From NCBI GenBank assembly GCA_964469505.1, contig CAYXZO010000091.1, forward strand, positions 1 through 6,677: 6,677 bases of DNA. The letters run 5' to 3'. The DNA is from CAYXZO01 sp964469505. Its GTDB lineage: Bacteria; Fidelibacterota; UBA8477; JABMPR01. Shown one piece after another: positions 1 to 5,685 of this stretch. The notes beneath the pieces are model-generated. The model did no database searches. It saw only the letters and a program-made list of their open reading frames with translations, and was not told the DNA's origin. The first letter of the stretch is position 1; each line of letters starts with the position of its first letter. Position numbers and translations under genes: made by a program.

Positions 1-274
1 ACCGTTTGGCCTCTATGACCGCAAGGGGGCGTCCCCGTTGGTCGTAAAGCACATAGTCGGCTCGACCCAGATAGTATCTTTTTCCTGTATCGTCAGGCGG
101 TAGATTCTGCCCGACGTATGATGGTGAGGGTGGTGTGGCCGTGTTGGGAAGCTCGATTCTGACGGGTACTTCGGTGCGTACTTGAGATAAGTCGGCCGGG
201 TCCCAACCTGCCTGGCGCAGCCGCTCATCAATAACAATGCGCGCATGGGATTCGGTAGCGTTATCGTGCTTCAT
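1..274 (-). CDS. hsdR: Type I restriction endonuclease R subunit (HsdR-like), N-terminal part, truncated by the window edge
   Basis: The first 91 codons are present; the rest lies beyond the left edge. Reading from the ATG at 274, residues 8-24 (ESHARIVIDERLRQAGW) are the usual opening of EcoEI-like HsdR and related restriction helicases. Residues 69-91 (LGRADYVLYDQR, then AVIEAKR) carry the PD-(D/E)xK nuclease signature, with D73 and E88-x-K90 as catalytic residues. A proline-rich stretch at about 47-64 lies between them, probably a surface loop. In the family, this nuclease domain is followed by a DEAD-like SF2 ATPase that translocates DNA, and the subunit works with HsdM and HsdS to cut unmodified foreign DNA. 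No hsdM or hsdS is visible here; they could lie off the left edge. The Shine-Dalgarno is weak (a GGA about 10 bases upstream of the ATG). Family identity is fairly sure, but a solitary helicase-nuclease of another defence system with the same N-terminal domain cannot be excluded. Confidence 0.82.
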   Translation of the reverse strand, partial: MKHDNATESHARIVIDERLRQAGWDPADLSQVRTEVPVRIELPNTATPPSPSYVGQNLPPDDTGKRYYLGRADYVLYDQRGRPLAVIEAKR

Positions 275-536
275 AACTGAAATGTTCCGGATGCTTTTGA
301 TCCACTTAATGCAAAACCTCGCGCTTAAAAATAGGTTCTCTAAATCAGTTCTTCGAGTGGTTTTTCATGGTGTGAAGGACACCGGAATCGCTTAGAACTT
401 TGGATTTGAGGTTTGGGCGCTGTTAGCGACCGTTGGCTGCTATCTTCCTCCTGATTTCAGCCGAAATGATGGGATATCTGCTTGTGTCTGCGCTCAAATC
501 AATTCACTGAGCTCAAACGCACCGCTATAGCTTTGT
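275..536. other. Intergenic region with no recognisable gene
   Basis: These 262 bases lie between the stop of the barrel gene and the start of the hsdR-like gene. I see no open frame of useful length with a ribosome binding site, no tRNA-like fold and no repeats. The only small hairpin is CGCTGTTAGCG at 418-428 (4-bp stem), with no following T-run on either strand. The region should contain the promoter of the restriction gene and perhaps the end of the exporter operon, but no convincing -35/-10 pair or terminator could be identified by eye. Confidence 0.6.
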
Positions 537-1784
537 TTAAAAACTGTATTTTAGTTTGAAATACGCCATATCGTTGTTGTCGAATTGCCCGAAGATGCCC
601 TCGCTGCCGGTAAATAGGTTGGCGCCCACCAACAGGGACAGTCCGTCGGCCACATCGTAGGTGATCTTGGGACGAATGAGAGCATCCTGGTTGTTTAAGC
701 CTACATACGTGAAGAATTCTAGGTGCAGGGTTTCATTCAAATAATCACCCCGGGCCAGGAAGGTAACCATATTGTCGTATTCTTCCGGAAGTAGATCCGT
801 AGAATAGTCCAGGATGGCCTGCTGAATAAACTGGGTGCTAAGGCGCCAACCCCAAAGGGAATAATCCAATCCCACCAGGTAATGGAGATAATCTTTTTTA
901 ACTGCTCCGTCCGTGGTAGGATCGGTACTAATGAAATATTTTCCGGTGTAGTAGGCTCCTTCGCCCCGTACCACCAGGGGGCCCAGGGTAGTGCTAAAGC
1001 TACCCCCGGCTATAGTCAAACGATGATGTTCGGGAAAAACCGTAACCGCAATGGGCTGGTAGGTGTTGGAATCGATGGTTTTTTCCACGTGGGGAGTGGG
1101 GTCGTCATCCCAGGCACTGGCCGCCATTACTTCCAGGTCCACCAGGGAGGTAAGCATGGAGTAGCGGACGAAAAATTCGCTGTTGTCTAAATTGGGTTCA
1201 ACTGTCTCGCGGGAATGATCGATGGTAACCGGCACGGGAGGAAGAGGCAGATTGGGGTGAAAAGCCCAAATGGAGCTTGTATCAGGGAAAACTGTGCCCG
1301 TGAAAGTAGGCAACCAAACCACCTCTAAAGTGTTATTGCCATGGTAATAATCCAATTTTACCCCTGTTATCCCCATACGGATTTCGTCAAAGTCCCGCAG
1401 GAGGAATTCTTGCAGGTTTTTTGGCGAGACGATATCAGTTATGAATACTCCGTCTGCTTTGCCCCAGATGATCTGTTGCTTGCCGATCCTTAGGTCAATT
1501 GACGAAAAATACAAATCCACGTAAGCTTCGCGGAGACTTAATTCTATGGGTTGGTTGGGGTAGTGATAGATATAAGGATTAATCTTTATGGCCGCACGGT
1601 CTTTGCTATGTTCCAGATTAAGATTTAATGTGTTCTGAATGATGGCATAGTCATAATTGTCTTTTAACAAAATACCAGTGTAATTGCGTACATAGCCGCT
1701 TATCTCCAGGCCCTGAGCCCATAGGGGATTTACCAGACTACTCAGAATTAAGCCCCCCGTAGTTATAATTGACAAACGCATCAT
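537..1784 (-). CDS. DUF1302-like outer-membrane beta-barrel protein, last gene of the exporter cluster
   Basis: A 415-residue protein with a signal peptide (hydrophobic stretch about 4-20, likely cleavage after LWA at residue 23). The mature part has alternating amphipathic strands rich in aromatic residues and ends in KLKYSF, the C-terminal Phe signal typical of BAM-assembled barrels. Residues 86-127 (REAYVDLYF, IGKQQIIWGKADG, DIVSPKNL) resemble the conserved block of DUF1302-type porin-like proteins, in which a strand with GKQ..xWG is followed by a D.(V)(S/N)P motif. A proline-rich segment (NLPLPPVPV, about 178-186) probably forms a long loop. The start overlaps the previous stop by ATGA, implying translational coupling. 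GGAGAGGAG at 1789-1797 is the Shine-Dalgarno; two consecutive ATGs (1784 and 1781) are possible starts, the second at the more usual spacing. The likely role is the outer-membrane partner of the MMPL exporter and LolA-like protein upstream. The barrel assignment is strong; the exact family is less certain. Confidence 0.78.
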   Translation of the reverse strand: MMRLSIITTGGLILSSLVNPLWAQGLEISGYVRNYTGILLKDNYDYAIIQNTLNLNLEHSKDRAAIKINPYIYHYPNQPIELSLREAYVDLYFSSIDLRIGKQQIIWGKADGVFITDIVSPKNLQEFLLRDFDEIRMGITGVKLDYYHGNNTLEVVWLPTFTGTVFPDTSSIWAFHPNLPLPPVPVTIDHSRETVEPNLDNSEFFVRYSMLTSLVDLEVMAASAWDDDPTPHVEKTIDSNTYQPIAVTVFPEHHRLTIAGGSFSTTLGPLVVRGEGAYYTGKYFISTDPTTDGAVKKDYLHYLVGLDYSLWGWRLSTQFIQQAILDYSTDLLPEEYDNMVTFLARGDYLNETLHLEFFTYVGLNNQDALIRPKITYDVADGLSLLVGANLFTGSEGIFGQFDNNDMAYFKLKYSF

Positions 1785-2566
1785 CTTACTCCTCTCCGCA
1801 TCATACGTTCGGTGAAAATGTTCGAGGGAATGCCTGCGTCGATCTTGACATTGCTGAGTTTCATTACCGTAGTGTGATTTTTCTGAACATTATGCATTTC
1901 CGTTTCCATGATGATCCAGAAACCTTTAATGTTGGCATATTTCTTTATGCGGAGGGTTTTTAAGTATTCGCCGTCTTCGTCGTAGAACTCTTTTTTCAGA
2001 CCGATCCATTTATCTTTCACGATCCAGGTTACGGTGCGTGAGTACATGTAATCTTCATCTTTAGGAGTGCTCTCAATTACATAGCAAGGTTCACCGTCCA
2101 AGATTTCTTCACGTAAAATCTTATGATTATCCTCTTGTGGTTTACGATCGCCTAAATCGTCATATGTAAAATCCGACCCCATGAAGTAATCACCTTTCGA
2201 ATCGCTGGAAATCCGCTTAATTTTTTTCAGGGCCGGCAGATAGATCCACTGATCATCATCTTTGTTGGGATCGTCATAACTCCAGTTCATAAAAGAAGTG
2301 TTGCGCACGTCAGCGGGTTTTAAGAAAAACATGACACGTTTTTCGACTGTCCCGAAATCTTTAATATACTGCTTAATTTCTCGTACCCGTCGATTGCCCC
2401 GCTTGTTGATAAGAGTCATGGTTAGATTGGCTTCCATTTCGTCACCGTCAGGACGGTTGTACACTTTTTCCATGATTTGCAGGGCGGTGAGGTGTTCCTC
2501 GGCGATAGCTGGAGCCAACAAAGCGGCCACCGATAGTAACAAGTTTATTAATCCTATGCTTTTCAT
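1781..2566 (-). CDS. Outer membrane lipoprotein-sorting protein (LolA-like fold, periplasmic)
   Basis: A 261-residue protein with a clear Sec signal peptide (about 1-22, ending APAIA before EEHL). There is no lipobox cysteine, the only Cys being residue 161, so it should be soluble in the periplasm. Residues 104-121 (DDQWIYLPALKKIKRISS) and 129-138 (MGSDFTYDDL) are the hallmark motifs of the family annotated as outer membrane lipoprotein-sorting protein (PF17131-type, LolA/LolB clan). The half-open beta-barrel of this fold binds acyl chains. Family members commonly sit beside COG1033/MMPL exporters, as here. True LolA (lipoprotein carrier for LolCDE and LolB) is shorter and lacks this motif, so this is not LolA itself. 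It is more likely a dedicated periplasmic lipid or hydrophobe carrier for the adjacent transporter. Start: ATG at 2566 with AAGGAG at 2575-2580, 16 bp after the MMPL stop. Its stop overlaps the barrel start by four bases. Confidence 0.92.
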   Translation of the reverse strand: MKSIGLINLLLSVAALLAPAIAEEHLTALQIMEKVYNRPDGDEMEANLTMTLINKRGNRRVREIKQYIKDFGTVEKRVMFFLKPADVRNTSFMNWSYDDPNKDDDQWIYLPALKKIKRISSDSKGDYFMGSDFTYDDLGDRKPQEDNHKILREEILDGEPCYVIESTPKDEDYMYSRTVTWIVKDKWIGLKKEFYDEDGEYLKTLRIKKYANIKGFWIIMETEMHNVQKNHTTVMKLSNVKIDAGIPSNIFTERMMRRGVR

Positions 2567-2574
2567 TATTACTT

Positions 2575-2580
2575 CTCCTT
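2575..2580 (-). promoter_or_regulatory. Ribosome binding site of the LolA-like gene
   Basis: AAGGAG on the minus strand, eight bases before the ATG at 2566 and immediately after the MMPL stop codon (2583-2585). It is the strongest Shine-Dalgarno in the cluster and fixes the start of the LolA-like protein so that its signal peptide is complete. Confidence 0.75.
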
Positions 2581-2582
2581 AT

Positions 2583-4886
2583 TTAAAGAGGTTGGCGATC
2601 TTTGAAGTAAATGTTTGAGATATACAGTAACAGGAACATAATGGTTATAGTTCCCAGAAAGCTGGTGAACATATTCAAGGCCACCAATGCTCCCAAAGCC
2701 CGATTGGGTGGGAAAACGGAGGCCAACAGCACCAGGAATCCAGCAATGACTACGAGAGCGTTGAATACGATCGCTCGACCGGAATGGTGCATTGTGAGTT
2801 TAATGGTTGTCAGTTTATCACCGGTTTGTCGCGCATAGATGCGGTAGCGATCGATGAAATGCACGGCGAAATCAATACCTATCCCCAGGGCGATGCTGGA
2901 AACCAGCGCGGTTGTGGTGCTAAGGGGAATATTCAACAAGCCCATAAGTCCAAAACTGATGAGAGCCGTGAGAATTATCGGAACTGAACCAATAAGACCG
3001 ATTTTGATACTTTTAAACATTAGGGCCAATAAGCCGATGATGATGAAGAGGGATAAAAAGAGACTGGAAATTTGCCCTTGCAGAATTAAATCGGTGAATA
3101 CCAGCGCTTTATAGCCCGACCCGGCGTAGTTGAGCTTTAACCCCATATTCTCCAATTCGCTACGATGTTTTTCCACTTTCGCGATGGCGCTTTTCAAAGC
3201 TTTGGAATTATCACTTTTCAACTGAAAAGTGATGTTCGCTTTGCGGTAGTCTTCGGTCACAACCTGCCAAAGATTTTCAGGATCACCCGACATCTCATAC
3301 AACAGTAGATACTGGGCGATTAGATCGCGGGAAGTGGGAACGCGATTATACTCGGCGCTATCTGCGTGCATCACTTTGTTCATTCGCTTTAGGTAATCAC
3401 CCAATGAAAATGAGCTACCCACAACCGCCAGACTGCGGTCCACATCATCCTGCATCGCAACCATACGGCGAAGTATGCGGGCTTCTTTAAAAGCCCCTTC
3501 CTGGCCTGATTCCAAGATCACATTGAGGGTGCTGGTGCCGCCAAAGTGCTCGTTGATAAAGCGGTCGGTCTGGACGATTTCACTGTTTTTTTCGAATTTT
3601 TCCAGAAAACTGGAGTTAATCCAGACCCTGGTGATGCCGTATGCGGAAACAACCACCAACACGGCCACCGTGGCGAAAGTGACCCATTTTTCCCGGGCGA
3701 CGAAACGGGCAAATTTGTGAGCAAACATTTCCGCTTGTTCGTCCTGGGTTTCGCGGGGTACTTCCTTGGGGGGACGGGGAAGCCCCAACAACCAAAGCCC
3801 CACTGGGATGAAAACCAGTGAGAAAACCATAGCGGCCATAACCCCAAAAGCAGTGAATAAGCCAAAGTATTTGATGGGATAAACTTGGGAGGTCACCAGC
3901 GAGATAAACCCAACGGCAGTGGTCACACTAGTCATAACCACTGGTTTCCACATTTCCCGCAGCATATTCAGGATGGCCTCTTGCTTGGTAGCTCCCGGAT
4001 GATCTACTTCGTAAAGATACAGATGACTGAACATGTGAATGCCATCTGCCACCCCGATGGCAATGAGCATCACTGGAATCATGGTAGAAACGGCATAAAT
4101 TGGGATTTTAAACAAAGCCATTAGGCCGAAAGTCCAGATGACACTTAAGAGAACGACCATCAGGGTGAGGAAAGTGCCCCGAATGTTGCGTAATACCAGG
4201 TACAGAACCAGGATAATGACAATTATGACAATCGGCACCATCCGACGCATGTCTTTGGGCCCCAAATATGCCATGGTCCCTTCAACGATAGGTCGTCCGG
4301 CAATGTAGACTTTTTCGGGGCCTTCATATTCCTTAACCAGGTTTTTAAGCTCTAGGTAGAATTCCTGGGAGAATACGTCATCATCAATCCGGGCGATTAC
4401 TGCCGTGACGGTTTCGTCCTTCGAAACCAATCTTCCATAAACCATCTCGTTGGAGATGACCTTTGAGCGCAAGTCTGCCAGCTTTTCAGGTGAACGTGGA
4501 ACTCGTTTGTAAAAGGAACGCACATCAAGTCCGTCTTCAGTGCCCACAATGTTGTCTGCGGTGTATAGGGAGACGACATCGTTTTTCTGAATTTGGGGCA
4601 TCTTTTGGAGACGTTTGGTTATATCCTTGACTTTCTGGAGTGTACCGGGGTTAAAAATCCCTTTCCGATTCTCCAAAGCGATGATGATACCGTCTTTGAT
4701 ATCAAACCAATCTTCGGCCTGATTGCTGTAAACAAAGGCTGGGTGCTGTTGAGGCATGTATTTATCCAGGTCGGTTTCCATACGGCTGTTCTTTTTCATG
4801 ACCATGAAAAACCCAGCCGATATAAGGATGATAACCGCCATAATAGGAGCGGAGAGTTTCAGGAGGTGTTCTGCAAGTTTTCTCAT
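2583..4886 (-). CDS. RND superfamily / MMPL-type exporter (COG1033-like), 12 transmembrane segments
   Basis: A 767-residue inner-membrane protein with the duplicated RND layout. TM1 is about 13-30, followed by a large periplasmic domain (about 35-212), then TM2-TM6 (about 216-233, 238-258, 264-286, 317-335, 343-369). After a cytoplasmic linker come TM7 (401-418), a second periplasmic domain (about 420-603) and TM8-TM12 (606-757). TM4 carries GVADGIHMF (D281, H284) and TM10 carries GIGIDFAVHF (D672, H676). These acidic residues sit where RND and MmpL proteins keep their proton-relay aspartates, so proton-driven transport is likely. At about 770 residues it is shorter than the AcrB/HAE1 pumps (over 1000) and matches the MMPL/HpnN-like group, whose known members mostly move lipids or hydrophobic molecules. 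No membrane-fusion (HlyD-like) protein is present; the LolA-like gene 16 bp downstream could take that place. Start ATG at 4886 has GAAAGG at 4893-4898. The substrate is unknown. Confidence 0.93.
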   Translation of the reverse strand: MRKLAEHLLKLSAPIMAVIILISAGFFMVMKKNSRMETDLDKYMPQQHPAFVYSNQAEDWFDIKDGIIIALENRKGIFNPGTLQKVKDITKRLQKMPQIQKNDVVSLYTADNIVGTEDGLDVRSFYKRVPRSPEKLADLRSKVISNEMVYGRLVSKDETVTAVIARIDDDVFSQEFYLELKNLVKEYEGPEKVYIAGRPIVEGTMAYLGPKDMRRMVPIVIIVIILVLYLVLRNIRGTFLTLMVVLLSVIWTFGLMALFKIPIYAVSTMIPVMLIAIGVADGIHMFSHLYLYEVDHPGATKQEAILNMLREMWKPVVMTSVTTAVGFISLVTSQVYPIKYFGLFTAFGVMAAMVFSLVFIPVGLWLLGLPRPPKEVPRETQDEQAEMFAHKFARFVAREKWVTFATVAVLVVVSAYGITRVWINSSFLEKFEKNSEIVQTDRFINEHFGGTSTLNVILESGQEGAFKEARILRRMVAMQDDVDRSLAVVGSSFSLGDYLKRMNKVMHADSAEYNRVPTSRDLIAQYLLLYEMSGDPENLWQVVTEDYRKANITFQLKSDNSKALKSAIAKVEKHRSELENMGLKLNYAGSGYKALVFTDLILQGQISSLFLSLFIIIGLLALMFKSIKIGLIGSVPIILTALISFGLMGLLNIPLSTTTALVSSIALGIGIDFAVHFIDRYRIYARQTGDKLTTIKLTMHHSGRAIVFNALVVIAGFLVLLASVFPPNRALGALVALNMFTSFLGTITIMFLLLYISNIYFKDRQPL

Positions 4887-4903
4887 AGATTACCTTTCGT
4901 TTG

Positions 4904-4917
4904 TTAGTGTTTACTTA
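4904..4917. promoter_or_regulatory. Operator-like sequence in front of the MMPL gene, related to the tetR operator
   Basis: TTAGTGTTTACTTA lies in the 55-bp gap between tetR and the exporter gene. It shares TTAGT at one end and TTTACTTA at the other with the inverted repeat in front of tetR (5533-5550), but with four fewer bases in the centre. Both sites lie 17-31 and 9-27 bases, respectively, upstream of a start codon. This would suit a second, weaker or half-site target for the TetR regulator. It is an inference from resemblance; no clear -35/-10 pair was found here. Confidence 0.4.
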
Positions 4918-4930
4918 CCTGTACCGGTAA
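4915..4930. promoter_or_regulatory. 16-bp near-palindrome between tetR and the MMPL gene
   Basis: TTACCTGTACCGGTAA pairs at seven of eight positions around its centre (TTACC/GGTAA arms and a GTAC core). It overlaps the operator-like sequence at 4904-4917 by three bases and is followed by the AT palindrome AAAAATTTTT (4930-4939). A dimeric regulator site is the most natural reading. The short core and the absence of a T-run directly after a stable stem argue against a terminator. Confidence 0.4.
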
Positions 4931-4941
4931 AAAATTTTTGC

Positions 4942-5523
4942 CTATCTCTGTAAGAGTTTTTTCAAGGATTGCCACAATTTCTCACCCTCCACTTGCAAAT
5001 CAAATTGATGGTGAGTTAAGTGCCAACGGGCCACCATCAATCGCATACTACCCATGGCAATTAATGTTAATTGTTCGGCATCTATATCTGTCCGAATCTG
5101 CTCTAATTTTTGCCCCTCAAGAATGATATTCCTGAAGTATTTTTCGCTCAAGTCCATGATTTCGTTAATGGTTACTGAAAGTTTTCGGTCATTTTGAAAA
5201 ATCTCTTCAGAAAAGATTACGGCTGCTAAGGCAGGACGCTGGGAGAACTGCTTAAACCTCAACCGGAAAAAAGTTTCCAGGCGCTCCAGCGCTGTGACAT
5301 TTTCCTGATCAATCCGCTGTGCCAGCTCGGTTTGTTCCATTTTGAAAAGCTCGAGTATCCCCAACAGAATATCGAGTTTGCTCTGGAAGTGGCGATAGAT
5401 GGCAGCCTCAGTCACATGCACAGCGCGAGCAAGGTTTTTAATGGTGACATTCTGGATGCCATCTTTAGCGATTAGTTCGATGGCAGCGTCGATGATTTCC
5501 TGCTGGCGGTGAGTGAAGGTCAT
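4942..5523 (-). CDS. TetR/AcrR-family transcriptional regulator, probable repressor of the exporter cluster
   Basis: A 193-residue protein of the usual TetR length. Residues 6-50 form the N-terminal DNA-binding domain (RQQEIIDAAIELIAKDGIQNVTIKNLA, then VHVTEAAIYRHFQSK), with the helix-turn-helix at about 26-47 and the classic AIYRHFxSK end of the recognition helix. The remainder is alpha-helical with no recognisable ligand motif, as is normal for the variable effector-binding domain. Start ATG at 5523 follows AGGA (5528-5531); stop TAG at 4942. It is first in the cluster, 55 bp before the MMPL gene and in the same direction. An inverted repeat covers its predicted transcription start, which suggests autorepression and control of the downstream transport genes, released by a ligand that may be the transported compound or its precursor. 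The family call is firm; the target and ligand are inferred. Confidence 0.94.
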   Translation of the reverse strand: MTFTHRQQEIIDAAIELIAKDGIQNVTIKNLARAVHVTEAAIYRHFQSKLDILLGILELFKMEQTELAQRIDQENVTALERLETFFRLRFKQFSQRPALAAVIFSEEIFQNDRKLSVTINEIMDLSEKYFRNIILEGQKLEQIRTDIDAEQLTLIAMGSMRLMVARWHLTHHQFDLQVEGEKLWQSLKKLLQR

Positions 5524-5532
5524 ATTTTCCTG

Positions 5533-5550
5533 TTAGTAAGCATTTACTTA
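5533..5550. promoter_or_regulatory. Probable TetR operator upstream of tetR
   Basis: TTAGTAAGCATTTACTTA contains perfect 5-bp arms, AGTAA and TTACT, separated by four bases, with a further matching T/A pair at the outer ends. It lies 9 bases upstream of the tetR start codon and covers the position expected for the transcription start of the promoter at 5552-5579. An 18-bp imperfect palindrome of this kind is typical of self-repressing TetR regulators. A related sequence precedes the MMPL gene. Confidence 0.62.
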
Positions 5551-5551
5551 T

Positions 5552-5579
5552 ACTATAATCAGTTTTTGCCCCGCAGCAA
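5552..5579 (-). promoter_or_regulatory. Predicted sigma70-type promoter of the tetR-exporter cluster
   Basis: On the minus strand, TTGCTG (5574-5579) and TATAGT (5552-5557) are separated by 16 bases and resemble -35 and -10 hexamers. The predicted start near 5545 falls inside the inverted repeat, so a bound regulator would block initiation. The assignment rests only on consensus similarity and position. Confidence 0.5.
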
Positions 5580-5621
5580 CAAAAATCTTTATGGTTTAAG
5601 ATAACATCCGCCCAAAAGAAC

Positions 5622-5635
5622 TTGAGTTAACTCAA
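5622..5635. repeat. 14-bp perfect palindrome between glgC and tetR
   Basis: TTGAGTTAACTCAA is a perfect, uninterrupted palindrome about 50 bases after the glgC stop and 43 bases upstream of the predicted tetR -35. It could be a binding site for a dimeric regulator. Read on the minus strand, it could also form a weak 5-bp hairpin with a TTAA loop followed by GTTCTTTT, a poor terminator for glgC. Confidence 0.4.
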
Positions 5636-5685
5636 CGTCTAAAACTGGTGGAAAAGCAAAGGTCATTCGTATCATCCCACCTGCC

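Noticed and set aside
13..246. Minus-strand open frame of 77 codons at the left edge
   Set aside because: It overlaps the hsdR-like N terminus in another frame, has a low-complexity His/Pro-rich product and no ribosome binding site. The frame starting at 274 gives clear family motifs.
418..428. Small hairpin CGCTGTTAGCG after the exporter operon
   Set aside because: The stem is only 4 bp and no T-run follows on either strand, so it does not support a terminator call.
882..1190. Plus-strand open frame of 102 codons inside the barrel gene
   Set aside because: It is antisense to a well-supported coding region, has no recognisable domain and no Shine-Dalgarno.
3518..3865. Minus-strand open frame of 115 codons inside the MMPL gene
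   Set aside because: It is an out-of-frame reading of the exporter with no start signal; the 767-residue frame is continuous with conserved TM motifs through this region.
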